In this document: positions 17,963-27,496 of the stretch, piece after piece
Numbering within the stretch: the first letter of the stretch is position 1
Layout: every line of letters begins with the position of its first letter
Origin: DATBFG01 sp036558645
GTDB lineage: Bacteria; Acidobacteriota; Terriglobia; Terriglobales; Acidobacteriaceae
Length of the DNA stretch: 64,000 nucleotides
Reading direction: 5' to 3'
Assembly (NCBI GenBank): GCA_036558645.1
Contig: DATBFG010000004.1
Coordinates: forward strand, 48,187-112,186
The notes under the pieces: generated by a model
Databases searched by the model: none
Told to the model about the DNA's origin: nothing
The model's input: only the letters and a program-made list of their open reading frames with translations
Position numbers and translations under genes: made by a program

Positions 17963-19624
17963 TCACGGCTCGATTCCACCGGCCAGCTCGCCGCCCGATT
18001 CCGCAACCCGCGGATACGACGCTTGCCGACGGCGGCGTAACTCTCCGGGCAGGCGCGAACGGGTGATCCATAGGCCAGCAGCAACGGCTGCGGCCCACGT
18101 CAGAGTGGAAAGCGCAAGCGATTGCAGGTCTGCCATTCGGCTCTGGTTAATCGCCACTGAGCGTGACACTGCATAGCTAAGCACCCCTGCGGCGATGGCG
18201 GTAATTGCGGTCTTGCCAATCTCTCCCCACGGTAGTTCTTCAGCCGGCACGAGTCGCCGCCGATGCAAGAGGATTGCAATTACCAAGGTGTTCGCGACGA
18301 TTCCGATATCAGAGGCGAGCGCGAGGCCAACGCTCGAAAACATCCGGAACAGCAATGAGTAGATGGGAATGCTGGCGGCCGTGATGATCGTGCTGGCTAT
18401 CATCGGGGTCAATGTGTTACCAGCCGCGTAAAACGCGCGCGAATAGAGGCTTTGGGCCGACCAGAAAGCCAGTGAAAGAGAGAACCAGAAAAAATAGATG
18501 GCTGTCTGCTGCGTGTCGTGGAACGAGAAGTGTCCCCGTCGATAGACAAGGTCGATGAGCGGGAGAGCCGTCGCCATCATCAGGCTGGTTCCCAAGAGCG
18601 AAGTGGCCACGATGCGGTAGATCGATCCGTTAACAGTTTCGGAAAATTCGCGCATGCGATTTTCCCCGAACAGCCGCGCGAAGAACGGCAAGGATGCTTG
18701 CCCCGCGGCCTGCCCGAGAACAGCAATGGGCACGGCAAACAGCCGCTTTGCATAGTTCAGACGAGTGATATCCCCAACCGCACCAGAAGCAAAGTGGCGA
18801 AGAATCCAGTCATCGGCAGTGACGAGAGAGACACCGAGCATCAGCGGGATGGACAACTTGACCCATTCGCGAAATGCAGCGTCTTTCACGTCAAAGGAGA
18901 TTCTGTAACCGATGCCGACGCGTGCGGCTCCGATGGCATTGATAAGGAACGGCCCGACGAAGCTCCCAACCAGCGCGCCCCATGCCAGAGATGCGATACC
19001 CAGGGACCGAGCGCCGACAACACCTCCCATAATGATTGCAACGTTGTATAGCAATGGACCAAAAGCCGGAAGCAGAAACAGACGGTGGGAAAGCAAGACC
19101 GCTGAGACCACACCTCCCACATAGAAGAAGAGTTGCGCAGGAAGCAGTATGCGTGTCAGGTGAACGCATAATTCGAGCTGTTGGGCATCGAAGCCGTTGA
19201 ACATATAGCGTTCGATTTGCGGTGTAAATATTTCGGCGAGCAAGATGCCTATGCCCAGGACGGCCGTCATCACTGTGATGATGACGGAGAAGGTTTTTTG
19301 CGCTGCGTGCTCCTTCTTCTGCGAGAGAAACCGGCTGTAGATAGAAACGAACGTGATGGAGGCTGTCCCGCCTGCGACGAGGTAATTCAGCCAATCGGGG
19401 ATAGTGAAGCCGGCCACATAGGCATCGGTCTGAGGTCCGGCGCCGAACGCATAAGCGATGTACGCTTCGCGAACGTAACCGATGACTCGAGACAGCATGA
19501 CCGCCGCCATCAGCAGAAGGGTTGCCGAGAAAGCGCTGTGCTGATGAGAGGGTCGCAGCAGTCGCAGAGCGCGTCTGAAACGCGTTTCTGGCATAGCGCC
19601 TGTCGCATCAGGAGAATTCACCAT
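17963..19624 (-). CDS. murJ: Lipid II flippase MurJ
   Basis: 553 residues with about 14 predicted transmembrane helices, the MurJ/MviN arrangement of the MOP superfamily. It moves undecaprenyl-linked peptidoglycan precursor to the outer face of the membrane. Recognisable parts are LMAAVMLSRVIGYVREAYIA at helix 1, DAYVAGFTIPDWLNYLVAGG and LSRAFYAAGNTLTPM-like SRAFYAAGNTLTPMI later. The start is an ATG in the sequence MVNSPDATGAMPETRFRRAL; a downstream ATG at residue 11 is possible. A tiny gene and a class A PBP lie next to it, a peptidoglycan-linked context. Confidence 0.93.
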   Translation of the reverse strand: MVNSPDATGAMPETRFRRALRLLRPSHQHSAFSATLLLMAAVMLSRVIGYVREAYIAYAFGAGPQTDAYVAGFTIPDWLNYLVAGGTASITFVSIYSRFLSQKKEHAAQKTFSVIITVMTAVLGIGILLAEIFTPQIERYMFNGFDAQQLELCVHLTRILLPAQLFFYVGGVVSAVLLSHRLFLLPAFGPLLYNVAIIMGGVVGARSLGIASLAWGALVGSFVGPFLINAIGAARVGIGYRISFDVKDAAFREWVKLSIPLMLGVSLVTADDWILRHFASGAVGDITRLNYAKRLFAVPIAVLGQAAGQASLPFFARLFGENRMREFSETVNGSIYRIVATSLLGTSLMMATALPLIDLVYRRGHFSFHDTQQTAIYFFWFSLSLAFWSAQSLYSRAFYAAGNTLTPMIASTIITAASIPIYSLLFRMFSSVGLALASDIGIVANTLVIAILLHRRRLVPAEELPWGEIGKTAITAIAAGVLSYAVSRSVAINQSRMADLQSLALSTLTWAAAVAAGLWITRSRLPGELRRRRQASYPRVAESGGELAGGIEP

Positions 19625-19785
19625 CAGAGGGCGATTCTACACGCAAGATTTGCACTTGCCGGATAGGCGCGCTGGTTCGCGGAAAAGGGAATTCATCAAG
19701 GCTATGGTGGGAATGCCGGCGGCTTCTGAAAGTGGAGTGACAAGGTGTAGATCAATGCAACGATTTATTTGGAGGCAAAGCGTTC

Positions 19786-19950
19786 TCAGAAGGACGACCG
19801 CGACGGCGGAGTCTGCGATTTCAACAGGCGGTCCTTTTCTTCGAAGAGCTGACTCAACTCGGCAATCAAGACACTCATGCGCTGCCGGTCCTGCTCGGAG
19901 GCAATTTCTCTGCATTTCTCCGTAATGCGGCCATCGATTTCGTTTGTCAT
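19786..19950 (-). CDS. Small coiled-coil protein (54 aa), hypothetical
   Basis: A 54-residue ORF begins MTNEIDGRITEKCREIASEQ and continues with a heptad-like amphipathic helix (RMSVLIAELSQLFEEKDRLL) before a short polar tail. A good ribosome site GGAG lies 7 bases before the ATG at 19950. The protein is charged, soluble and probably one long helix or coiled coil. I recognise no named family. It lies between murJ (same strand, downstream) and the divergent PBP gene, a peptidoglycan neighbourhood, but direct partnership is only a guess. Confidence 0.6.
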   Translation of the reverse strand: MTNEIDGRITEKCREIASEQDRQRMSVLIAELSQLFEEKDRLLKSQTPPSRSSF

Positions 19951-20137
19951 GATTCGACTCCAAATACGCGAACTTCAGAGTCTCAACGGAGGACGATAGT
20001 ACACTAGCAAGCCTTCGTCCCATTGTCCGCCAGCGAACAAAAGAAGAAACCACGAGTGCATCCTGGAGCGCCTGATCGGCGAATGCGCCAATGGCAGCGG
20101 CACACGGGTACCACCTGCTATCCTTCCCGTACAAGCG

Positions 20138-22354
20138 ATGGAAGAACTGGAGCAGGAGTCGACAGACGCCCAGGCTAGCGGCAAGAAGCTGGTGGGATGG
20201 CTGGTGTTCGGGTTGATGGTGCTAGTGTCGGCCCTATTAGGAGCAACCGGAGGCCTGCTCCTTGTTTACTCTACGGACCTACCTCAGGTGGAGGAACTTG
20301 AGCGCTACCGTCCCAGCTCAATTACCGAACTCTACGATGATAAGGGCAAGATTATTGGGTCGTTCGCTCTGCAGAGGCGCGTAGTGGCTGCATACGACGA
20401 TTACCCGCAGGTGATGCGCGATGCCCTGGTCTCAATTGAGGACAAGGATTTCTACAAGCATTCGGGGATTGACTACTGGCGGATCGCCGGTGCGGCTTAT
20501 CAAGACATCGAGTCGGGAGGCCGTATTCAAGGTGCCTCGACGTTGACCATGCAACTGGCGCGCAACCTGTTCTTGTCTCCTGATCGGTCGTTTCATCGCA
20601 AGATTCAGGAGACGCTGCTTGCTATCCAGATTGAACGCCGATTCACCAAGCCGCAGATTTTCACGCTGTACGCCAATCAGATCTACCTTGGGCACGGAGT
20701 TTACGGATTTGAATCAGCATCGGAGTTTTACTTCAGCAAACCTGCGAAGCAACTCACCCTGGAAGAAGCCGCTCTTTTAGCAGGGCTGCCCAAGTCTCCC
20801 GCTTACTATTCGCCGATCACCCATCCCGATCACGCCATCAAGAGAAGAACCCTCGTGATCAACGCCATGCTGGAGGACGGCAAGATTACCGCCCAGCAGG
20901 CAATGGAAGCGAGGGGGCGCCCATTACAACTGAGACTTCAGCGCGACACGAACTCGCTGTCACCCTACTTCATCGAGGAGATCCGCCGCTACCTGGAAAA
21001 CAAGTATGGCAGCGATCAGGTGCACGAAGGCGGATTGAAGGTGTATACGACGCTCGACACAGATATGCAGCGTGCCGCCAAGAGTGCGGTATTGAATGGT
21101 CTGTCTTCATATGAAAGGCGTCACGGATGGAAAGGCCATCCTGAAAACGTATTGTCCAGTACGGTTACGCTCGCCAATTACCAGCATCCCGACTGGGATG
21201 ACGAACCCGAGGCAGGCGCATTTGTGCATGGCTTGGTCACCGAAGTCGGGGCCGGCAACGCAATCGTTAGGTTTGGACGCTACTCCGGCACGTTGAACCA
21301 GGCGGACGCGGCATGGACACAGCGAAAGTTGAGCGACACCCTAAGACCCGGCGATCTGGTGTATCTGCGCGTGCTCTCGCTGTCGCCTGTTCGGGTAAGC
21401 CTGGAGCAGGATTCAGGTACACAAGGAGCCCTGCTGGCGATCGACAATGCTACGGGTGAAATTAAGGCAATGGTCGGCGGCAGGGATTTCAATGAATCGA
21501 AATTCAATCGAGCCACGCAAGCATTACGCCAAGTCGGCTCGTCGTTCAAGCCCTATGTTTATGCAGCTGCCATCGACCAAGGCGCATCGCCGGACGACAC
21601 AGTGCTGGATGAACCAGTCTCCTTTCCAACCGCGGCTGGCCCATATACGCCACACAATTACGACGAAAAGTTTGAAGGGTTGATCACGCTGCGGCGGGCG
21701 CTAGCCCAGTCACGAAATATCCCGGCGCTTAAGGTCGCAAACGGACTAGGGATCAAAACGGTCATCGATTATGCGCACAGGTTTGGTGTGACATCGAACA
21801 TTCCCGCCTATTTGCCCATAGCACTGGGTTCGGCCGAGATCACTCTGTTTGAGCAGACGGCGGCATTTACGGTGTTTCCGAACGACGGAGTGCGCATTGC
21901 GCCGCGCTACATCACGAAGGTGACGGACTATGAGGGGCGAGTGCTGGAGGAGGAATATCCTGAAGTCAAAGATGTTATCCCCTCTCGCACGGCGCGAGTC
22001 ATGACTTCGATGCTGCGCGAAGTGGTGCTGCACGGGACGGCCATCAGCGCGGCAAGTTTGAAGTATCCACTCGCTGGAAAGACCGGCACGACGAACGATT
22101 TTACCGATGCCTGGTTCATCGGATTTTCACCATCCATCACATGCGGGGTCTGGATTGGTTATGACGAAAAGAAATCCCTGGGGCCGAAGGAGAGCGGTGC
22201 GCGCGCAGCCTTGCCGATGTGGATTGATTTCATGAAGGTTGCCCTGGCGGGAAAAGATCCGGGCGAATTTCAACCTCCACCTCTGACACCACCTGCGCTC
22301 GCAAAGCGTGTGGATACGCCAGACACAGCGCCAGCTGAAGAGGAAGCCCATTAG
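20138..22354 (+). CDS. Class A penicillin-binding protein (PBP1a-type)
   Basis: 738 residues. A cytoplasmic tail and one membrane anchor (LVGWLVFGLMVLVSALLGAT) precede the GT51 glycosyltransferase domain, whose catalytic region is SIEDKDFYKHSGIDY followed by GASTLTMQLARNLFL. The transpeptidase domain has SSFKPYVYAAA (SxxK), SRNIPALK (SxN) and GKTGTTNDFTDAWFIG (KTG). An OB-like insert lies between the domains. It polymerises glycan strands and crosslinks peptides. The C-terminus is Pro/Glu-rich and short. The ATG is used as start; the ribosome site is weak. Confidence 0.95.
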   Translation: MEELEQESTDAQASGKKLVGWLVFGLMVLVSALLGATGGLLLVYSTDLPQVEELERYRPSSITELYDDKGKIIGSFALQRRVVAAYDDYPQVMRDALVSIEDKDFYKHSGIDYWRIAGAAYQDIESGGRIQGASTLTMQLARNLFLSPDRSFHRKIQETLLAIQIERRFTKPQIFTLYANQIYLGHGVYGFESASEFYFSKPAKQLTLEEAALLAGLPKSPAYYSPITHPDHAIKRRTLVINAMLEDGKITAQQAMEARGRPLQLRLQRDTNSLSPYFIEEIRRYLENKYGSDQVHEGGLKVYTTLDTDMQRAAKSAVLNGLSSYERRHGWKGHPENVLSSTVTLANYQHPDWDDEPEAGAFVHGLVTEVGAGNAIVRFGRYSGTLNQADAAWTQRKLSDTLRPGDLVYLRVLSLSPVRVSLEQDSGTQGALLAIDNATGEIKAMVGGRDFNESKFNRATQALRQVGSSFKPYVYAAAIDQGASPDDTVLDEPVSFPTAAGPYTPHNYDEKFEGLITLRRALAQSRNIPALKVANGLGIKTVIDYAHRFGVTSNIPAYLPIALGSAEITLFEQTAAFTVFPNDGVRIAPRYITKVTDYEGRVLEEEYPEVKDVIPSRTARVMTSMLREVVLHGTAISAASLKYPLAGKTGTTNDFTDAWFIGFSPSITCGVWIGYDEKKSLGPKESGARAALPMWIDFMKVALAGKDPGEFQPPPLTPPALAKRVDTPDTAPAEEEAH

Positions 22355-22408
22355 CGTTCAAGGGACTCTTGTTGTTAACGCCTAGTACTTCTAACGCATG
22401 TTGGCACG

Positions 22409-23743
22409 CTATGCGAGTGGGTATTGCTTTATCGCCTCAAAGCTCTCGTCAAGAATGCGGACGGCTTCATCGACATCGGCGTTGGCGATATTAAGCGGCG
22501 GAGACATGCGAATCACGTTTCCGTAGAAGCCTCCCTTCCCAATCAGCAGGCCCCGTTTGCGAGCCTCTTCCATAAGTGCGTTCGTCCCCTTTGGTGATGG
22601 CGCTTTCGTTTCCCTGTCATTCACGAGTTCCAGTGCCTGCATGAGACCCATACCGCGAACGTCTCCGATAAGAGCATGTTTCTCTTGCAGCGCCTCAAGC
22701 TTCTGACGGAAGTAGCCTCCGACCTTTGCTGCATTCATACGCAGGTCGCCTTCTTCAATCACATCGATTACGGCTTTCGCGGTGGCACACGTGACCGGAT
22801 TGCCGCCGAAGGTTGAGATCGTCAGGCCCTGGAACGAGTCGGCGATTTCCGCCTTAGCGATAGTGAGTCCTATGGGGACACCATTGCCCAAGCCCTTCGC
22901 CGAGGTGATGATGTCGGGCATGACTTCCCAGTGCTCGATGCCGAACCATTTATTGCCAGTGCGACCCCACGCGGTTTGCACTTCGTCGGAAATGAAGTCG
23001 CCGCCATACTGCTTCACGATGTTGAAGGCGATCTTGAAATATTCCTTCGGCGGAGTGATAAAGCCTCCTACGCCTTGGATGGGCTCGGCAATAAAGGCGG
23101 CTATGCGCCCTGAAGTCGAAAACTGGATGACATTTTCAATATCCTTAGCGCAAGCCACGCCACAATCCGGATACTTCAGCCCAAGGGGACAACGATAGCA
23201 ATAAGGATTCATGGCGTGCACAATGCCGACTTCGACGGTGGCGCGCCGCCATGTGTTCATGCCAGTTAGGCCCCGCGCCAGCGAGGAGCGTCCGCTATAA
23301 CCGTGGCGCAAAGCCACAACATCGAGGCTGCCAGTATGCATGCGCGCCGATTGAATGGCAGTCTCATTAGCCTCAGTACCGCTATTTGTGAAGTATGACT
23401 TCTTCAATTCACCTGGTGTGATCTGTGCCAGTTTTTCTGCCAGGGTGACCATGGGCTCGGTCGGAAAGCATGTTGACACGTGCTGAAGCCGATCAATTTG
23501 CGCCTTGGTCTTTGAAATCACACTCGGATTGCAATGGCCCACGCTGATGGTGACGATGCCGCCGAAGAAATCGAGATATTTTTTCCCATCAACGTCCCAA
23601 ACATGCTGCATGAGACCGTGGTCCATGGGTACGGGATCGGCAAAATAGTTTGTAACGGAAGGGAAGATAAATTCTTTCTGCCTGCGATTGATTTCGTCAC
23701 GGGTCAGACGCGTCTGCTCGGCAGGGATTGTCCGCGTGTTCAT
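22409..23743 (-). CDS. Class III aminotransferase (AGXT2 / 4-aminobutyrate-like)
   Basis: 444 residues from ATG 23743, which follows GAGGAG; the open frame extends 78 codons upstream into the divergent PASTA gene, so the longer start is rejected. The PLP lysine motif is ITSAKGLGNGVPIGL, with SDEVQTAWGRTG and SYFTNSGTEANETAIQ typical of class III enzymes. Cysteines in NPYCYRCPLGLKYPDCGVAC are a feature of the alanine-glyoxylate aminotransferase 2-like group. The reaction is transfer of an omega- or alpha-amino group to a keto acid; exact substrates cannot be set. Confidence 0.9.
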   Translation of the reverse strand: MNTRTIPAEQTRLTRDEINRRQKEFIFPSVTNYFADPVPMDHGLMQHVWDVDGKKYLDFFGGIVTISVGHCNPSVISKTKAQIDRLQHVSTCFPTEPMVTLAEKLAQITPGELKKSYFTNSGTEANETAIQSARMHTGSLDVVALRHGYSGRSSLARGLTGMNTWRRATVEVGIVHAMNPYCYRCPLGLKYPDCGVACAKDIENVIQFSTSGRIAAFIAEPIQGVGGFITPPKEYFKIAFNIVKQYGGDFISDEVQTAWGRTGNKWFGIEHWEVMPDIITSAKGLGNGVPIGLTIAKAEIADSFQGLTISTFGGNPVTCATAKAVIDVIEEGDLRMNAAKVGGYFRQKLEALQEKHALIGDVRGMGLMQALELVNDRETKAPSPKGTNALMEEARKRGLLIGKGGFYGNVIRMSPPLNIANADVDEAVRILDESFEAIKQYPLA

Positions 23744-23784
23744 AGTCTCCTCTGGCGTCAACAACAAATCATCATAAACCACTG

Positions 23785-23814
23785 CTGCCGAGGTCGAGAG
23801 CGTCGGCCTATAAT
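23785..23814 (+). promoter_or_regulatory. Candidate sigma-70-type promoter of the PASTA gene
   Basis: A perfect TATAAT at 23809-23814 lies 11 bases before the ATG, with a poor -35 (CTGCCG-like) at suitable spacing. The transcript would have a very short or no leader. It sits in the 82-base gap between divergent genes. Confidence 0.4.
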
Positions 23815-23825
23815 CGGCATGAACC

Positions 23826-24590
23826 ATGAAATCATTCTTCCGGCTGGTGTTGTTGGCGTTGGTGCTGCTGGTGGTTGCACTGGTATCGGCTCTCACCGCA
23901 ATGCGAATCGCGATACACGGCCGCGAAGTGATCGTTCCCAATCTTGTAGGCAAGACTCCGCAAGAAGCCCGCATCATGTCGGAGCCGAGCGGCCTTCAAG
24001 TCGTGGTGGAGAGACAGTATTACAGCCAACAGCTCGCGGAAGGGAAGATTCTCTCGCAGATACCGGCAGAGGGGACGCACGTGCGGCGAGGGTGGTCAGT
24101 CCGAGTCGCGGAAAGCCTTGGTCCGCAGCGGGTGGCGATTCCCAATGTGTTGGGAGACAGCCGGCGGGCGGCAGAGATCAACATTCGCCGACGGGGGTTG
24201 GATATCGGAACCGTAGCCTCGCTTCCGTTGATCAATACAACACCAGACCAGGTGCTGGCTCAGAGCCCATCACCGAACGCAAGTGGTGTTTCCGTACCGA
24301 AGATCAGCCTATTGTTGGCTGAAGCACCTCCTCCTCAGGCATTCGTTATGCCGAGCTTTGTGGGTCAACTGCTCGGGAGTGTCACGTTGAGTATGCAGGA
24401 CGCAGGACTACGGGTAGGGACTGTTTCGACGCTGCCGGATCCATCGGTGACGCCGGGGTTGGCTGATGTCGTTCCCGGCTCGCCACCACCAATCGCGCCA
24501 GCTTCTGCCAGCAGCGTAGTTGTCTCTCAGACGCCCGCGGCCGGAGAGAAGGTCCTTGCTGGAACAGCGGTTAATTTCCAGGTCAGGTAG
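23826..24590 (+). CDS. Membrane-anchored PASTA-domain protein without kinase
   Basis: 254 residues. A short cytoplasmic N-terminus and a transmembrane helix (LVLLALVLLVVALVSAL) are followed by three PASTA repeats outside. They start at VIVPNLVGKTPQEARIM, VAIPNVLGDSRRAAEIN and FVMPSFVGQLLGSVTLSM, each with the Pro-x-(L/V)-x-G pattern and an alpha helix. In Ser/Thr kinases and PBPs, PASTA units bind muropeptides or lipid II. There is no kinase domain or transpeptidase here, so it probably acts as a wall-sensing or scaffold protein. It is convergent with rsmB. Confidence 0.88.
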   Translation: MKSFFRLVLLALVLLVVALVSALTAMRIAIHGREVIVPNLVGKTPQEARIMSEPSGLQVVVERQYYSQQLAEGKILSQIPAEGTHVRRGWSVRVAESLGPQRVAIPNVLGDSRRAAEINIRRRGLDIGTVASLPLINTTPDQVLAQSPSPNASGVSVPKISLLLAEAPPPQAFVMPSFVGQLLGSVTLSMQDAGLRVGTVSTLPDPSVTPGLADVVPGSPPPIAPASASSVVVSQTPAAGEKVLAGTAVNFQVR

Positions 24591-24600
24591 GAATCGCTTC

Positions 24601-25941
24601 TTACGCCCGGACCTTTTCCAGGATGGCGGCAAAGAAGCCATCGCACGGATGAACCCCTGGAAGCGTTCTGAGGTACGGGCCGCTGGTGAGATCCTTGGGA
24701 GTCGGCCATGCGAGTTCGCCCAGTTCTTGAAGATCTTCTAACACCGTGATAGCCGGCACCAGACGGAACGTCGGGTTTTCTTCGAGAACGGCTTCAAGGA
24801 CTCCCTCGTTCTCCTCACGTTCTAGCGAACAGGTGGAATATACCAACCGTCCTCCCATGGCCACGTGCTGAAGTGATGATTGCAGGATTGCCCTCTGGCG
24901 TGATTGCAGATCAGCAAGATCTTCTGGTTTGAGGCGCCACTTGATTTCTGGATTGCGCGCGAGTGTCCCAGTGCCAGAACAAGGAACATCGGTAAGAACG
25001 CGGTCAAATGAATGCTGGACGGGAAGTTGCAGTATGTCGATGTTCTCGACTTCGACGTTCTGAGCGGCAACCAACTGGCGCAGAAGGCGGGCTCGGTGAG
25101 GGTGCAATTCCGCCGCGAGAATTTTGGAAGCGGGGTTGACTTCTGCCAATACACGAGTTTTTCCGCCCGGAGCAGCGCAGCAATCCAAGATCTTCTCGCC
25201 CTTTCCGACGACCATAGCCACGAGTTGAGATGCCTCATCCTGCACGGATAGGCGGCCTGCAAAAAAAACGCCTGTGCTTGTAACGTCGCCGGACGCTACA
25301 CGGCGCGCTGCGCGAAGAAGTCGCCCAGGAGAAAGAACCACCCCTTCTCTTTGCAATTCTGCTTCAACTTGTGGATTAGGGATGCGGAGAGCCAACCCAG
25401 GTGGGCCTTGATCGTAAAGGCAGATCTTTCGCGCAGCGCTTTCCCCGTAGCGCTCAACCCATCGTTCGACAAGCCATTGAGGATGGGCCGACGCCGCGAC
25501 AAGCTCGGAGATCGTTTTGCTATCCGCGATAAGGCCCAACGGATCGACCTTTGGTCGAGCACTCACCTTGCGCAGCACAGCATTGGCGAAGGGAACCGCA
25601 GATTTCTTTTTTGCCCTCTTCACAAGCTCGACACTCTCATGCACGGCTGCACGGCTGGGAACGCGGGTCAAGAACAGAATTTGATAGGCAGCCATCCTCA
25701 ATGCGATGAGCACTTCTATGTCGAGCTTGGGCAATGATTTCGACGAGTGATGCTCGATCTCTAGGTCGAGGAAGGAACGCCAGCGTAGCGTTCCCATCAC
25801 CAATTCGGTTGCGAGGCTGTGATCGGCAGCGCTCAGGTTCTCAAATCGTTTTGAATGAAGTAGTTCGGATGCGTAAGCGTCCTGCTGCTCGACCTGAAGC
25901 AGGATGTCGAAGGCGACGAGGCGAGCTGGGGAAGCAGCCAT
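24601..25941 (-). CDS. rsmB: 16S rRNA (cytosine-967-C5)-methyltransferase
   Basis: 446 residues. The N-terminal NusB-like domain starts AASPARLVAFDILLQVEQQD. The C-terminal SAM-dependent methyltransferase has ILDCCAAPGGKTRVLAE, LTDVPCSGTGTLARNPEIKW and VYSTCSLEREENE, which place the two catalytic cysteines of the RsmB/Nop2 family. It methylates C967 of 16S rRNA using SAM. It is the last gene of the minus-strand block def-fmt-rsmB, a common arrangement. A run of GTTTCNN heptamers separates it from fmt. Confidence 0.96.
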   Translation of the reverse strand: MAASPARLVAFDILLQVEQQDAYASELLHSKRFENLSAADHSLATELVMGTLRWRSFLDLEIEHHSSKSLPKLDIEVLIALRMAAYQILFLTRVPSRAAVHESVELVKRAKKKSAVPFANAVLRKVSARPKVDPLGLIADSKTISELVAASAHPQWLVERWVERYGESAARKICLYDQGPPGLALRIPNPQVEAELQREGVVLSPGRLLRAARRVASGDVTSTGVFFAGRLSVQDEASQLVAMVVGKGEKILDCCAAPGGKTRVLAEVNPASKILAAELHPHRARLLRQLVAAQNVEVENIDILQLPVQHSFDRVLTDVPCSGTGTLARNPEIKWRLKPEDLADLQSRQRAILQSSLQHVAMGGRLVYSTCSLEREENEGVLEAVLEENPTFRLVPAITVLEDLQELGELAWPTPKDLTSGPYLRTLPGVHPCDGFFAAILEKVRA

Positions 25942-25949
25942 GGAAGAAT

Positions 25950-25979
25950 GTTTCGAGTTTCAGGTTGCAAGTTTCGAGT
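25950..25979. repeat. GTTTCNN heptamer array between fmt and rsmB
   Basis: Four consecutive heptamers on the plus strand, GTTTCGA, GTTTCAG, GTTGCAA and GTTTCGA, occupy 25950-25977. The same heptamer theme recurs between trpC and trpF at 48484-48576. It fills most of the 47-base gap between the fmt stop and the rsmB start. Confidence 0.6.
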
Positions 25980-25988
25980 GGCGGATCC

Positions 25989-26960
25989 TCAGCCCAGTGT
26001 TTCGCCGTCTGGGCGATACCCCTGGATAAACGCCTGCGCGGGCATTCTCTTCTTGCCCTCGAGTTGCAATTCAAGAATCTCCAGGCTCGTATCAGGGCCG
26101 CAACCCACATAAAGGCGATCATTTTCTGTTTTCATCAACGCTTGTGGCGCGGTTTTTGTCTCCGCCCGTGCCGACCACACTTGGAGATTCTTGCCGCGAA
26201 AACTCGTGTATGCCCCGGGCCATGGTCGAAATCCGCGGAGCCGATTCGCGATCTCGTATGCCGATCTGGAGAAATCCATGCGCCCATCTTCTTTCTTCAG
26301 TATTGGCGCAAGCGTCGCTTGCGAATGATCTTGCGGACGTGGCTTGATAGTACCCGCTCGCAAGCCGAACAACGTTTCCACTAACAAGTTCGCACCGAGC
26401 GATGCCAGGCGAGGAGCGAGAGTCTCGGCTGTATCATCTGGCAGAATTGGTAAATCCTTCTGCAGCAAAATATCACCCGTATCGAGTCCGGCATCGATGC
26501 GCATCGTGGTCACGCCGGTAACCGTTTCGCCGCGTGCGATCGCCCACTGGATTGGAGCAGCACCACGATACTTCGGGAGCAGAGAAGCATGAACGTTCAG
26601 ATTCCCGAGAGCGGGCAATTCGATCATCCATTGCGGAATGATGCGACCATAGCCAACCACGATAATTGCGTCGGCGCGAAGCTCAGTCAACCGCGCGCGG
26701 AATTCATCGTTGTTCTTGATTTTTTCAGGCTGCGTGACGGGAAGGCCGAGTTCCAACGCGCGCTGCTTTACCGGAGAAAACGACACCTCCATTCCTCGAC
26801 CACGCGGTTTGTCCGGCTGAGTGACGACAAGCCGAGGACGAAATCCAGCTTCGACTAGCCGATCCAGCGTTGGGACTGCGAATCGCGGGGTCCCGCAAAA
26901 AACCAGGGCTAGCGGATTTGGGGACTCCGGCGACGGAACCGAAGAAGGGCGCTCTACCAT
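25989..26960 (-). CDS. fmt: Methionyl-tRNA formyltransferase
   Basis: 323 residues, usual length. It transfers a formyl group from 10-formyl-tetrahydrofolate to initiator Met-tRNA. The formyltransferase domain has LVFCGTPRFAVPTLDRLV, GYGRIIPQWMI, NVHASLLPKYRGAAPIQWAI (the SLLP signature) and DTGDILLQ. The C-terminal OB-type domain has IANRLRGFRPWPGAYTSF. It overlaps the 3' end of def by 7 bases, so translational coupling is likely. Start MVERPSSVPSPESPNPLALV has a longer-than-usual N-terminal tail. Confidence 0.97.
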   Translation of the reverse strand: MVERPSSVPSPESPNPLALVFCGTPRFAVPTLDRLVEAGFRPRLVVTQPDKPRGRGMEVSFSPVKQRALELGLPVTQPEKIKNNDEFRARLTELRADAIIVVGYGRIIPQWMIELPALGNLNVHASLLPKYRGAAPIQWAIARGETVTGVTTMRIDAGLDTGDILLQKDLPILPDDTAETLAPRLASLGANLLVETLFGLRAGTIKPRPQDHSQATLAPILKKEDGRMDFSRSAYEIANRLRGFRPWPGAYTSFRGKNLQVWSARAETKTAPQALMKTENDRLYVGCGPDTSLEILELQLEGKKRMPAQAFIQGYRPDGETLG

Positions 26961-27463
26961 TCTCCCGCTTTCATCAACTTGCGAATCTTGCGTTTCATCA
27001 GGTCGCGCTTCAGAGCGCTGAGATGACTGATGTAGAGTTTCCCGTTCAGGTGATCGATCTCATGAAGAAAAGCGCGGGCAAGCAACTCCTCCCCGCTTTT
27101 TTCATACCACTTTCCATTTACGTCCTGGGCGCGGACCGTAACCTTGCGCGCGCGAGTGACAGGCTCACGAAAATCTGGCACGCTGAGGCACCCTTCATTC
27201 TGATTGTGGCGCCCCTCTGTGAGAATGACTTCCGGGTTCACCAGGACAAGCTTGGCCTCAGGGTCTTCCTTGAAGGTTACATCAATCACGGCCAGCCGCT
27301 TGGAGATGCCAATCTGTGGGGCGGCCAAGCCGACACCATGCGCAGCATACATCGATTCGAACATATCCTCGACTAAAGTCTTTAGTTCGTCATCAAATTT
27401 TGTGATCGGCTCCGCAGATTTTTCGAGAACCGGGTTTCCAAACTTCACGATGGGATAGATCAT
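26954..27463 (-). CDS. def: Peptide deformylase
   Basis: 169 residues from ATG 27463; an in-frame TTG at 27472 adds three residues. It removes the N-formyl group from nascent proteins, the partner reaction of fmt. All three PDF motifs are intact: GVGLAAPQIG, EGCLSVP and HEIDHLNG, giving the Cys and two His metal ligands and the catalytic Glu. The C-terminal tail is basic (LKRDLMKRKIRKLMKAGEW). It lies between aroC and fmt. Confidence 0.97.
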   Translation of the reverse strand: MIYPIVKFGNPVLEKSAEPITKFDDELKTLVEDMFESMYAAHGVGLAAPQIGISKRLAVIDVTFKEDPEAKLVLVNPEVILTEGRHNQNEGCLSVPDFREPVTRARKVTVRAQDVNGKWYEKSGEELLARAFLHEIDHLNGKLYISHLSALKRDLMKRKIRKLMKAGEW

Positions 27464-27496
27464 TCTTGGCAATCAGTCCACAAAAAAATAAAATTA

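Noticed and set aside
23744..23977. N-terminal extension of the class III aminotransferase
   Set aside because: It is antisense to the PASTA gene, and the ATG at 23743 has a strong GAGGAG.
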